A stretch of DNA of 64,000 bases, taken from assembly GCF_900105255.1 (NCBI RefSeq), contig NZ_LT629763.1:186001-250000 (forward strand). The letters are read 5' to 3'. Both the position numbers and the translations under genes were made by a program. The notes under the pieces were generated by a model. It was not told the origin of the DNA and did no database searches. It was given only the letters and a program-made list of their open reading frames with translations. Positions within the stretch are counted from its first letter, which is position 1. Each line of letters begins with the position of its first letter. Of this stretch, positions 45,401-52,530 are shown piece after piece. The DNA is from Halopseudomonas sabulinigri (GTDB lineage Bacteria > Pseudomonadota > Gammaproteobacteria > Pseudomonadales > Pseudomonadaceae).

Positions 45401-46239
45401 TTGGCCAGTGCTTGCAGGGCGTGGTCGGCAATATCGGTTTTGGCCAGTTGTTGGGCCGGCAGCACCAGCAGGCGGGCGATATCCAGCGCGACGTTGCCAA
45501 TACCGATGATCACCGCGGTCGAACCGGACAGATCAGGGGCGAGGGCGGCTTCATCCGGATGGCCGTTGTACCAGCCGACGAAGTTGGAGGAGCCGAAAAT
45601 GTTGGCGCTGTCGGCGCCGGGCAGGTTCAGGGCGCGGCTTTGTGAGCCGCCGGTGGCGTAGATCACCCCATGGTAGTGCGCGCGTAACTCGGCGCTGCTC
45701 AGGTCGCGGCCGATCTGTACATTACCGAAAAAGCGAAAGCGCTCGTTCTCGGCAATGCGCTCAAAGCTTGCCGTCACGGATTTGATGCGTGGGTGGTCTG
45801 GCGCCACGCCGTAGCGCACCAGTCCGAAGGGCGTTGGCAAACGCTCAAACATGTCCACCTGGGCGCCGGGTAGTTGCTTCATCAGCGCCTCGGCAGCATA
45901 AAAACCGCTCGGGCCGGAGCCGATAATCGCAAAGCGGCTTGCCACATTGGCGAGCGGGCTGGCGGCCTGCTGGCCAGACTGAATGCTTTCCCGGATTACG
46001 GGATGGGTTTTGGCGCCCTCGGCATTCAGGGTAATGAAGTTCTGCTGGTCCTCGGGCACCATGCTGCGCGGGAAGATCGCCCCCTCGGGGCAGGCCGACA
46101 CACAGGCGTTGCAGTCGATACACACGTCTGGGTCGATCAACAGCATTTCCGAGGCTTCACGGAAAGCCTCTACTGGGCACACATCGACGCAACTGGTGTG
46201 TTTATTGCCAATACAGCTTTGGGTGACTACGTAAGCCAT
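42436..46239 (-). CDS. Ferredoxin / NADPH-ferredoxin reductase / molybdopterin oxidoreductase fusion
   Basis: 1267 residues in three modules. Residues 1-60 are a 7Fe-type ferredoxin (Cys 9, 17, 21 then 40, 43, 46, 50). About 100-540 is an adrenodoxin-reductase-like flavoprotein (FAIIGSGPSGFYAAEAL, PTPFGLVRYGVAPDHP, AVIIGIGNVALDIARLL). About 565-1267 is a bis-MGD molybdoenzyme with an N-terminal 4Fe-4S site (CTLCEAMC, later HICPKG) and a C-terminal Mo-cofactor-binding barrel (LMLIGRRDLRTNNSWMH; HGWGHDREG). This gives an internal path from NADPH through FAD and clusters to Mo, or the reverse. No Tat signal, so cytoplasmic. The substrate is unknown. A divergent AraC gene probably regulates it. 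CGGAG precedes the ATG. Confidence 0.88.
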   Translation of the reverse strand: MAYVVTQSCIGNKHTSCVDVCPVEAFREASEMLLIDPDVCIDCNACVSACPEGAIFPRSMVPEDQQNFITLNAEGAKTHPVIRESIQSGQQAASPLANVASRFAIIGSGPSGFYAAEALMKQLPGAQVDMFERLPTPFGLVRYGVAPDHPRIKSVTASFERIAENERFRFFGNVQIGRDLSSAELRAHYHGVIYATGGSQSRALNLPGADSANIFGSSNFVGWYNGHPDEAALAPDLSGSTAVIIGIGNVALDIARLLVLPAQQLAKTDIADHALQALANSSVDEVCLLARRGPAQAAFTPKELEQLMAIPGLQLLVDSADLELDDASARQLAQPDYAEARQNLALLREIAARPQGEGKRIRFLFYTSPAQFDAVDGQVSAVQVQRNELVRDDQGALVARPAEQTSRITAGLVVHAIGYQGSAIDELPFDLGPGVMQHEQGRIAGEADHRDYVAGWIKRGASGVIGSNRQCATESVQRLIDDLGSSLPSRSADIAELLASRQVQAVSMADWQLLDQHEQARGRIEGRTRSKVVNIAEMLAVIRDARAREEEQTRLPVKTHHRACTLCEAMCGVVIETQGEQILSIKGDKNDPHSEGHICPKGYALQDLHSDPDRLRTPLEKVNGEWLPIDWDSALDKVAAKLVDIQARHGNDSIAGYWGNPASHNLGLMMASGTLRKAIGTRNISSAASLDQMPHQLVSYLMFGHSQLFTIPDIDRTQYMLMLGANPAASNGSLMTAGDILKRLERIRERGGKVVLVDPRRTESARYVDQHLFIRPGTDAFFLLGLIRHVLDKGLTKPGRLLELADNWAALAPLFDGISLEQVSARCGIPVAEIRRIAEDFANAECAVCYGRMGVATQSYGALNHWLMLVLNILTGNLDSPGGMMFTTPAFNKAQSRPMGSFNTCQSRVRGLPEFDSYFPAVTLAEEMLTPGEGQVRGFVCVAGNPVLSTPNGRQMDEALEQLEFMVSIDFYLNETSRHADIILPPTGPLEHEQYDIVFNMLAVRNLARFSDPVFAAPEGTRCDWDIVQGLTQRIMALKKPDAPSRNAPHPEEILDHGLRTGPYAEGFFAYNSGEPVRHDEPLSLEVLKRYPHGLDLGPMRESFPGYLFTADKKLHLTPPELVADLGRALAELRGAESGELMLIGRRDLRTNNSWMHNSKRLVKGKDRCALLVHPSDAERLGLASGKQARIMSRTGELMVNVEVSDDIMPGVVCLPHGWGHDREGVSLRVAQGNPGINVNDITDDQVVDVLSGNAVLNGIPVSVVAA

Positions 46240-46317
46240 CTTCTACTCCGCACAGAGATTGCAAAGCCCTTATGGTATGTCCGGGCTTGTACAAGCGTAT
46301 TGGCAGTACGCGCCGGA

Positions 46318-46346
46318 TTGACATTTTGTGCCAGCCTCTCGATAGT
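46318..46346 (+). promoter_or_regulatory. Sigma-70 promoter abutting the AraC start codon
   Basis: TTGACA at 46318, then 17 bases, then GATAGT at 46341-46346. The predicted transcription start (6-8 bases after the -10) falls on or beside the ATG at 46353, and no Shine-Dalgarno is present before that ATG, so the mRNA may be leaderless. Confidence 0.5.
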
Positions 46347-46352
46347 GCGCGT

Positions 46353-47375
46353 ATGAGCACACCCGATCTATTGCCGTCAGGCTTTTTACGAACACTGCAG
46401 AATTACGTGCGTGAGCGCGAGTTGCTCGCGCCAGCGCTGCTGGACGAATTGGATCAATACCTGCAATCGCCGACCGTTCCCGCCTACAAGTTCTGCGAGT
46501 TGATTGCCGCGGTACGCGAGCAAAACCCGGTCAGCGCACTGGGCATCAGGCTGGGCCTGGCCACCCAACCTAATGATTTTGGCGTCGTCGGCTACATGGT
46601 TTCTTACTGCGGTACCCTCGGTCAGGCACTTGCGCGCTACCATCGCTACCACCGCTTGCTGCAGCGTGGCTTGGTATCACGTACCGAGCTGAAAGACGGC
46701 GTACTGCACATGCGTTGGCGGCAGGCGGTGGCCAATACACCGCTGGCCTGCGAGTTCAGCCTCGCGGCCTTTGTCAGTTTGTGCCAAGCACTGATTGGCC
46801 GGGCCGTGACCCCCATACGGGCGGGTTTGCCCTTCCCGAAGCCGGATGATCTGGGGATTTACCAAGCGCTGCTCGGTTGCAGCGTGGATTTTGACTGCGA
46901 CGACATCGAACTGGCGATCCCGGCGCACCTGCTGGCACTGCCCATCTCCAGCAAAGACCCCTACCTGCTGCGCTTGCTGGAGCAGCAAGCAAAGGTGCTG
47001 CTCAACCAGCTGCCTCAAATGGAAGACGCTCAGGCAGGCGCATCCTTTCACCGCGTGCAGGAGCAGATTCTTGAATCGATGAAAAACGGTGATGTGAGCG
47101 CCGTCGCCGTCGCCTCCGCACTGGATTGCTCGGTGCGCACCTTTTATCGCCAACTGCGCAGCGCCGGCTATAGCTATCGCGGCCTGCTGGCGCACACCCG
47201 CCACACCATCGCCAGACAATACCTCGCCGACCCCGCGTTGGCGCAAACCGATGTCGCGCTGCTGCTCGGCTATTCCGAACAAAGCTCCTTTATCCGCGCC
47301 TTTCGTAGTTGGACCGGCATGACGCCGGGGGAGTACCGGAGTCACTTGCAGCACAAAACCGGGAATCTCGGTTGA
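46353..47375 (+). CDS. AraC-family regulator with Arabinose_bd-type N-domain
   Basis: 340 residues from the ATG at 46353. The N-terminal domain is of the OruR/ArgR-neighbour Arabinose_bd type (ALGIRLGLATQPNDFGVVGY, MVSYCGTLGQALARYHRYHR, PDDLGIYQALLGCSVDFDCD). The C-terminal helix-turn-helix pair is complete (VAVASALDCSVRTFYRQLRS, DVALLLGYSEQSSFIRAFRS, GMTPGEYR). Divergent from the molybdenum fusion enzyme, so it is its likely regulator. No Shine-Dalgarno precedes the chosen start. Confidence 0.88.
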   Translation: MSTPDLLPSGFLRTLQNYVRERELLAPALLDELDQYLQSPTVPAYKFCELIAAVREQNPVSALGIRLGLATQPNDFGVVGYMVSYCGTLGQALARYHRYHRLLQRGLVSRTELKDGVLHMRWRQAVANTPLACEFSLAAFVSLCQALIGRAVTPIRAGLPFPKPDDLGIYQALLGCSVDFDCDDIELAIPAHLLALPISSKDPYLLRLLEQQAKVLLNQLPQMEDAQAGASFHRVQEQILESMKNGDVSAVAVASALDCSVRTFYRQLRSAGYSYRGLLAHTRHTIARQYLADPALAQTDVALLLGYSEQSSFIRAFRSWTGMTPGEYRSHLQHKTGNLG

Positions 47376-47406
47376 GCCTTTTCACGGCTACGCGGGCACA
47401 CAGCCT

Positions 47407-47423
47407 TGGACGCTCAGCGTCCA
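47407..47423. repeat. REP-like palindrome
   Basis: TGGACGCTCAGCGTCCA, self-complementary around a one-base centre. Adjacent to the first RAYT remnant, as expected for RAYT-associated palindromes. Confidence 0.5.
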
Positions 47424-47440
47424 TTCACTGACTCTTACCT

Positions 47441-47520
47441 CAATCTCAAGCAGCCCCACTGCACTGCATAGTGCTGCGCACCGGATTAACGCCAACGCCC
47501 AGGCAAATCTGCATAGCTGC
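47441..47520 (-). pseudogene. Decayed C-terminus of a RAYT (REP-associated) transposase, copy 1
   Basis: About 80 bases that align with 48423-48502, the end of RAYT copy 2. On the minus strand the frame reads DLPGRWR, a stop, then SGAQHYAVQW, matching DLPEHWRYSSARN of RAYT proteins with a nonsense change. Only the last 25-30 codons remain. The surrounding 47376-47652 gap holds nothing else clear apart from the palindrome at 47407. Confidence 0.55.
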
Positions 47521-47652
47521 GTGTCGCAGCGGGAGGGCTCGCTGGGTCAGCACGGGAACAATCGGTATGGTTAAGGTTCGGATGAAAATGAGAGAAAAAT
47601 ACTCCCGCTACCTGTCGTACAACACCTAGCAAGAGGAGCTTTTGAGCAGCCT

Positions 47653-48366
47653 ATGATTGATTGGATTTTGGCCAACCAAACGCTATTCAACGCGGGCATC
47701 AGCACTATCACTGTCCTGGTCTGGATTCTTTACGCGCAGCTGCTTTATTCCGGTTTTCGGCGCCAGCGTACGCCCAGAGTCATCATTAATCGTGGCAGAC
47801 AGAAAGACCTCAACGCACTGTGTATTATCAGCAACATGAGTCAGGAGGCAATCTATGTGGAATACATACTGGCTACTCTGAGAACATCCCACGGCAAGGT
47901 GGTAATGGATGTTACGGATTTTGAGCGATCTTCAGCAGATGTGCAGCATGAGGATAATGACCCCGCAGATACAGCGATGGCGCCTTCGGAAAACCTCCGT
48001 GACGATACCCGGCAGGGTCCGCTACTATCGGGTGACTTTATGCACATTGGGACATTTGTTGATCTCGCCAACCGACTGGCACGCGAAGCAGGTATAAAAA
48101 TGCGAGGGGATCGTCCCGAGGGTGATATCCGCCTGCAGTGTCTGTCGATCCAGATCATAGCCTTGTATGGGCCTGATTCGCGGCCGATCAGCGCTACCCG
48201 TGATTTCAATATCCATAGTGATGAAGCTGGCACCACTCTGACGCCCACATCCTGGGCGACGCGCCAGGGCGTTTCTTATCTACATCGCCGGCGCTTGGGC
48301 AAGTTCGTAAACGAAATGAACGAAACCAATTTTTCGGTGAGCTCCAGTGTGCGTAAGCAGGAGTAA
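47653..48366 (+). CDS. Single-helix membrane protein of unknown function
   Basis: 237 residues. One N-terminal membrane helix (about 12-33, STITVLVWILYAQLLYSGF) followed by a soluble, strand-rich region: RVIINRGRQKDLNALCIISN, an acidic stretch (HEDNDPADTAMAPSEN), LLSGDFMHIGTFVDLANRLA and LSIQIIALYGPDSRPISATR. No family recognised. It is flanked on both sides by RAYT-type remnants in the same orientation, so it may be cargo of, or trapped between, two degraded elements. AGGAG lies rather far upstream of the ATG. Confidence 0.6.
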   Translation: MIDWILANQTLFNAGISTITVLVWILYAQLLYSGFRRQRTPRVIINRGRQKDLNALCIISNMSQEAIYVEYILATLRTSHGKVVMDVTDFERSSADVQHEDNDPADTAMAPSENLRDDTRQGPLLSGDFMHIGTFVDLANRLAREAGIKMRGDRPEGDIRLQCLSIQIIALYGPDSRPISATRDFNIHSDEAGTTLTPTSWATRQGVSYLHRRRLGKFVNEMNETNFSVSSSVRKQE

Positions 48367-48386
48367 GCTAGCGCTCCTGCTCTGAT

Positions 48387-48404
48387 GGTTGCCACGCTCT
48401 GCGT
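48387..48404. repeat. Partial REP-like sequence
   Basis: TGGTTGCCACGCTCTGCG shares its core with the full palindromes at 51119, 51289 and 52480, but its right arm is lost. Confidence 0.35.
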
Positions 48405-48408
48405 TCAA

Positions 48409-48600
48409 TCATTCCCAGCCACCAATCTTAATCAGCCCCGTCTGCCCTGCACAATTGCGCGCACTGGAATAACGCCAATGCTAAGGCAAGTCCACATAAC
48501 CACGCTTTGCCGGGTTCAGGTGAATATAGTCCAGTTTTTGCCGCATCACCCCGGCACTGCACACCAACTCCGCGTGACGGCCTTCCGCCAGAACTGATAA
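48409..48600 (-). pseudogene. Decayed C-terminus of a RAYT transposase, copy 2
   Basis: Minus-strand translation contains VMRQKLDYIHLNPAKRGYVD, a hallmark of the Y1-type REP-associated tyrosine transposases (TnpA_REP). It is followed by LP, an in-frame TAG at 48481-48483 in place of the usual Glu, and then HWRYSSARNCAGQTG up to a stop at 48409. The catalytic N-terminal part is missing. So it is truncated and also carries a nonsense mutation. Confidence 0.75.
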
Positions 48601-48727
48601 TTCCGATCCTGCTTGCGCGTTTTCTTGGCGAAGCTCAAGCGCTGCAGAGTGGACCTGGCACCGCGCTGCGCCAGATGGGTGGGCATCGGGTGTGCGGTCG
48701 ATTCTCCCGTGAATCGGTTGGCTGAGG

Positions 48728-48944
48728 CGCACAGCAGCCTTTAAAGTTGCGTGTAGAACGAAGGTGGCCTGATGGCGAGCAGGTATGGAACGACGAGCAT
48801 CCCATGGTGGCAGTGAGTTTCAGTGAGCTGATTGAATTGCTGGCGCCGTACTTTGACGTGCAGATGCTGGAACATGACTACGAACGGATTCTGCCCTGGG
48901 AGGGGTCATCGGGGAATGCGCTTTTTGCCTGCGTAAAGCGCTGA
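48728..48944 (+). pseudogene. Truncated 3' copy of the methyltransferase gene
   Basis: DNA and protein match the last third of the gene at 41639-42382. The fragment reads DEHPMVAVSFSELIELLAP, then QMLEHDYERILPWEG and SGNALFACVKR, nearly identical to the parent C-terminus. There is no SAM-binding part and no start codon of its own. It abuts RAYT copy 2, so the rearrangement probably involved that element. The frame is still open, which suggests a fairly recent event. Confidence 0.8.
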
Positions 48945-49010
48945 AGCGAATTACTATCGGCCCACGCTAACGCGGGCCGATAAGATGCTGCTGGTGGTAT
49001 TCAGACCCGG

Positions 49011-49529
49011 TTAGGCGGTGCCGCGAATCGGGTAGTCTTTCTTCTGAATAAAGGCGATGCCGGACTTCAGCATCTTCAGATCTGGCCGGGAGAAGGGCGC
49101 ATTGGAGACGTCCATGATGTGCAGCTTGCGGTCGGGACGAATCAGGAAAGTCCCCGGCTCGGCAAAGGGCTGATCGGTCTCGGCACTGCTCATCGGTTCT
49201 GAAATGAACAGACCGAGGGTGCGGGCCTCGCTGATAGAGAGGCCGTAGCCAATGGTCATGCTCAAATTACATTCGTCGCGGAATTTTTTTGCCTTTTCTT
49301 CCGGGTCGGTGGAAATGGCGATCACCTTTACATTGATCTCTTCGAATTCGCTTTTCATCGCTTCTATCTGGCTCAGATAGCTTTTGCAGATTGGACAGTG
49401 CAAGCCTCTGTAGACCACCACCAATTGCCAGGTAGCGCTGTTTTGCTGGCCAAGCTGAATGGTTTGATTGTCCAGGGTCTTCACGGTAACGCTGGGGAGC
49501 CGCAGTCCGACTTTCGCTTGCTGAGTCAT
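49011..49529 (-). CDS. Peroxiredoxin-like (AhpC/TSA) protein
   Basis: 172 residues from the ATG at 49529, with AAGGTGG upstream; the longer open frame is not supported. Thioredoxin fold with VVVYRGLHCPICKSYLSQIE, a CxxC motif in the peroxiredoxin position, then VKVIAISTDPEEKAKKFRDE, TIGYGLSISEARTLGLFIS and EPGTFLIRPDRKLHIMDVSN. This is the redoxin/AhpC-TSA branch with Cys-Pro-Ile-Cys rather than the typical TxxC peroxiredoxin site. Likely a thiol peroxidase or reductase. Monocistronic. Confidence 0.85.
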   Translation of the reverse strand: MTQQAKVGLRLPSVTVKTLDNQTIQLGQQNSATWQLVVVYRGLHCPICKSYLSQIEAMKSEFEEINVKVIAISTDPEEKAKKFRDECNLSMTIGYGLSISEARTLGLFISEPMSSAETDQPFAEPGTFLIRPDRKLHIMDVSNAPFSRPDLKMLKSGIAFIQKKDYPIRGTA

Positions 49530-49691
49530 ATTTCCACCTTGCATTGCGAGGATGAGTGTCTTATTGCGACTCGGGTAACCATGCGCGGTTCCGTGATTGT
49601 TTGTCTGCCTCTGCTCGGCCGTCGCTCGCGTTTGCAAGCTCCGAGTCCTATCAGCTGTATGCAGTAGAAGCTACCGGGTTAGAATTCGCCT

Positions 49692-49820
49692 TTACCAAAT
49701 CGTGCCAAGCTGACGAAAGTCACGGCTGATATCGCAGCACCGGGCCTCCGCCAACGTACAGTTGCGACAGATGTTACACGGCGGTTGGCGGGATTCCTGC
49801 CAGCCGCGCTCACCATTCAT
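49692..49820 (-). CDS. Possible small cysteine-rich protein (42 aa)
   Basis: Start at an ATG at 49820; sequence MNGERGWQESRQPPCNICRN continues with a Cys cluster (CTLAEARCC), five Cys in all. It could be a small metal-binding protein, or chance. The rest of the 49530-49874 gap shows only the promoter regions of the flanking genes. Confidence 0.2.
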   Translation of the reverse strand: MNGERGWQESRQPPCNICRNCTLAEARCCDISRDFRQLGTIW

Positions 49821-49874
49821 GACCGTATGGGTGGTTTGGACGTGAGGTACCTCAGTTAATTCAGAGAGAATTTT

Positions 49875-51107
49875 ATGCAAGCGCTGTTCAAAAAATACAC
49901 GGAATCATCTCTGATACTTCGCATCACTATCGCCTTGCTGTTGGGCGTTGGCGTTGGTCTGTTTGCCAGCCAATCGGTCGTAGACCTGCTTGCTCCTCTG
50001 GGTGAGCTGCTCTTGCGGCTACTGAAGTTTCTAATTGCCCCCATCGTTCTGTTTACCCTGATCATGGGAGTAAATCAGGGCGACATTGGTGGAGTGGGGC
50101 GCCTGGGGAAAAAAACCATTGCCTGGTATTTACTCTCTACGGCCATTGCCATGATCGTCGGTATTGCCGTGGCCACCATACTAGCCCCCGGTACTGGTAT
50201 GCAGCTGGATAGCGAGGCGGTAGTCGAGGTCAAGAATCAGGCGAGTATCGTGCAGGTGCTGCTGAGTATCGTGCCTGACAATTTGTTCGCCGCCTTTGCG
50301 CAGCTGAACATGCTCGGCATCATATTTACCGCATTGACCTTTGGCGTTGCCCTGCTGAAACTGCGTGAATCACCGGCATATGGCACAGCCGCCAAACAGG
50401 TGCTGACGGTCGTGGAGGGGCTTAACGCAGCTACCATGATGATCATGCGTGGCGTGCTGCATTACCTGCCCATCGGCATATTCGCTATCGTGGCTGGCAC
50501 CGTTGCCGAACAGGGCACTGAGACCATCAAGTCCCTGGCAGGCATGGTTTTGGTGCTGTACATCGCCTTGATCGTACATGCGGGTTTGTACGTTCTCGCC
50601 ATGCTGGTATCGGGCGTCAGGCTGGGCAAATTTATCCGCCACGCTAGAACGCCGGTCATTACCGCCTTCGCCACTCAAAGCAGCTCCGGCACCTTGCCCA
50701 TCACGATGAATGCGGCCAGCAGCATGGGGCTATCCCACCGCGTTTCCAGTTTCATGTTGCCCCTTGGCGCCACCATCAATATGGATGGCGCCGCCATCCG
50801 AATCGCAATATCCGCCGTCTTTGCTGCCAACGTAATAGGCGTGCCGCTGGACCTGATGCAGATGGTGCAAATAGTGATTGTCGGCACCCTCGCCACCATA
50901 GGTACGGCAGGCGTGCCAGGCGCTGGACTCGTGATGATCGCCACCGTCTTCGCTCAGGTGGGATTACCCATAGAAACGGTCGCTCTGCTCGCTGCCATTG
51001 ACGCGCTAGTCGGCATGGGCGCGACGGCACTGAACGTCACTGGGGATTTGGTGGGTTCGGCGATTATCGATCGGAGTGAGAAAGACGATGGTGTTGAGGT
51101 TGAGTGA
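49875..51107 (+). CDS. Dicarboxylate/amino acid:cation symporter (DAACS family)
   Basis: 410 residues, about eight membrane helices plus two re-entrant loops. Family signatures: LLRLLKFLIAPIVLFTLIMG in helix 2, the serine-rich hairpin FATQSSSGTLPITMNAAS, and LPLGATINMDGAAI in helix 7 with its NMDG core. It takes up glutamate, aspartate or C4-dicarboxylates with sodium or protons. It resembles GltP/SstT-like members rather than DctA in length. GAGAGAATTTT lies before the ATG. Single-gene unit. Confidence 0.92.
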   Translation: MQALFKKYTESSLILRITIALLLGVGVGLFASQSVVDLLAPLGELLLRLLKFLIAPIVLFTLIMGVNQGDIGGVGRLGKKTIAWYLLSTAIAMIVGIAVATILAPGTGMQLDSEAVVEVKNQASIVQVLLSIVPDNLFAAFAQLNMLGIIFTALTFGVALLKLRESPAYGTAAKQVLTVVEGLNAATMMIMRGVLHYLPIGIFAIVAGTVAEQGTETIKSLAGMVLVLYIALIVHAGLYVLAMLVSGVRLGKFIRHARTPVITAFATQSSSGTLPITMNAASSMGLSHRVSSFMLPLGATINMDGAAIRIAISAVFAANVIGVPLDLMQMVQIVIVGTLATIGTAGVPGAGLVMIATVFAQVGLPIETVALLAAIDALVGMGATALNVTGDLVGSAIIDRSEKDDGVEVE

Positions 51108-51118
51108 CCCTAATTGAT

Positions 51119-51143
51119 CATTCCCACGCTCTGCGTGGGAACG
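51119..51143. repeat. REP-like palindrome
   Basis: TTCCCACGC-TCT-GCGTGGGAA, a perfect 9-bp stem with a 3-base loop, right after the symporter gene. It may also terminate that transcript. Confidence 0.6.
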
Positions 51144-51248
51144 AACATTCGCCGCTTTACCTAGCGAGACCTTCGGTATAATTTCGGTTGATACAAAACT
51201 CAGGAACATGAAGTCACTATACACAGGCTTCAATCAAACACGGACGCT

Positions 51249-51362
51249 ATGAAAAACATCACTCGGTCCAACACGGTTCAGGTTCGTGATGGTTTCCACG
51301 CTCTGCGAGGGAATCCGTCTGGTGATGCCCCGCGTCTCAACGATCATCAGAAGGAGCGTTGA
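51249..51362 (+). CDS. Possible small ORF upstream of the secreted protein (37 aa)
   Basis: Starts MKNITRSNTVQVRDGFHALR and ends KER, stop three bases before the ATG of the next gene; its tail contains that gene's Shine-Dalgarno (AAGGAG). It includes the REP-like sequence at 51289, so it may be only a byproduct of that insertion. Confidence 0.25.
   Translation: MKNITRSNTVQVRDGFHALRGNPSGDAPRLNDHQKER
51289..51315. repeat. REP-like palindrome, degenerate
   Basis: TTTCCACGCTCTGCGAGGGAAT, same core as the copy at 51119 with two mismatches in the stem. Confidence 0.5.
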
Positions 51363-51365
51363 GAG

Positions 51366-52472
51366 ATGTGGACCATTCGGCAGTTTTCATTCCTGGTTCT
51401 TGTGGTTCTTTTTAGTCCTCTGGCTAAAGGCTGGAACTTGTTCTCGGATGATATCAGTGTTGCTTTGACCGTTGTGGATGAACAGGGAAAAGCCATTCCT
51501 TATCCTACGGTCTGGGGGTACGTACTACCAAGGTCCAAGCCCGAATCAATAAATGGCGAAGATCTTTGGCGATTGACCATGCGCTACCGCTCATCTTTTG
51601 AATTCGCTACTGCTTATAATCGGATAATACCTAGCTTGCTTGTTATGCCAATGGGTAATTCCGATGGAAAGGCAAGCTTTAAAGTCGATTATGAATTTCT
51701 TGAAGGAAGAGGCAATAAGCGCCCTGCGGCCCTGCAGGTTGGCTTTACGGTTATGAAAAATGGCTATTTGCCGGCTAGAGCCTATTTTTCTGTCGGGCGG
51801 GAATCTCGTCTATCGGCTGATGTTGTCCTAAAGCGAGATCCTGAGCATAAGCCGGAGATGCAGCCGTACATACAAGAGTATGAACGGGTACGCTACGAGT
51901 TGTCAGACCCTAATCGAAATGAAACCTTGCGGTCTACTGCCCATAAGGATACAGCTGAACTGCGCCAATCGCTGTTGTCCGCAGCGAAGCAGGCTATGAA
52001 TGCGGGTGATGATTCTGCTGCCGCACGGATTTATACCAGGCTGATTTATGCGCCGAGCACGATGATCTACAACGGGCAGGTGACCGGCTGGGCACAGCAG
52101 GAGCCCAGGTCCGATGAGTCGTTAAGTTATTTGAAGGAGGCCTATAGGCTGGCCCCGGATAATATATATATCGCAGCGACTTATGTTAACACGATGGCGT
52201 ATGAAGAGTTTAAAGTTCCTGGAAGCGGGCCTTTATCTAAGAGAAGTGATGAGGTCCGTGTAGCATTTTCAATCTTTTTAACTGAGTTGGATGATTTGTT
52301 GCTAAAGAATAAAAAGCAAGTGTGGCCTGGATTTCTATGGGAGCAGGCAAATTGGCATGACTATCATGGAGCTGCTGGGGAAAGACAAGTTGCGCTTGAT
52401 CTCTTGGAGCAGCTTTACGAAGATGAACCGAAGTATATGGGCCGAGAAGAGATGTTCCGTTTTTATAGATGA
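51366..52472 (+). CDS. Secreted protein of unknown function, AT-rich
   Basis: 368 residues with an N-terminal signal peptide (FSFLVLVVLFSPLAKG). The N-terminal half looks like a beta-sandwich with a carboxypeptidase-regulatory-like flavour (VALTVVDEQGKAIPYPTVWG, GFTVMKNGYLPARAYFSVGR). The C-terminal half is helical (LRQSLLSAAKQAMNAGDDSA, YLKEAYRLAPDNIYIAATYV), like TPR repeats. Base composition is clearly AT-richer than its surroundings and REP-like palindromes lie on both sides, so it was probably acquired. Strong AAGGAG. No family recognised. Confidence 0.65.
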   Translation: MWTIRQFSFLVLVVLFSPLAKGWNLFSDDISVALTVVDEQGKAIPYPTVWGYVLPRSKPESINGEDLWRLTMRYRSSFEFATAYNRIIPSLLVMPMGNSDGKASFKVDYEFLEGRGNKRPAALQVGFTVMKNGYLPARAYFSVGRESRLSADVVLKRDPEHKPEMQPYIQEYERVRYELSDPNRNETLRSTAHKDTAELRQSLLSAAKQAMNAGDDSAAARIYTRLIYAPSTMIYNGQVTGWAQQEPRSDESLSYLKEAYRLAPDNIYIAATYVNTMAYEEFKVPGSGPLSKRSDEVRVAFSIFLTELDDLLLKNKKQVWPGFLWEQANWHDYHGAAGERQVALDLLEQLYEDEPKYMGREEMFRFYR

Positions 52473-52479
52473 AAATTGA

Positions 52480-52506
52480 TGGTTCCCACGCTGAGCGTGG
52501 GAACGG
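52480..52506. repeat. REP-like palindrome
   Basis: GTTCCCACGC-TGA-GCGTGGGAAC, perfect 10-bp arms, between the secreted-protein gene and nrdB. It can act as a bidirectional terminator. Confidence 0.6.
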
Positions 52507-52530
52507 TCAAGGTTAGCGGTCAGAAGCTTA

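Noticed and set aside
44413-45645. 410-residue open frame antisense to the molybdenum fusion gene
   Set aside because: Shadow of the 1267-residue gene; no domain motif and no ribosome binding site.
47653-52472. Prophage or genomic island with integrase
   Set aside because: No integrase, tRNA attachment site or phage structural genes are seen; only RAYT remnants and palindromes.
51119-52506. Possible CRISPR-like repeats
   Set aside because: The repeated units are palindromic, irregularly spaced and number only three to four, with no spacers of constant length and no cas genes.
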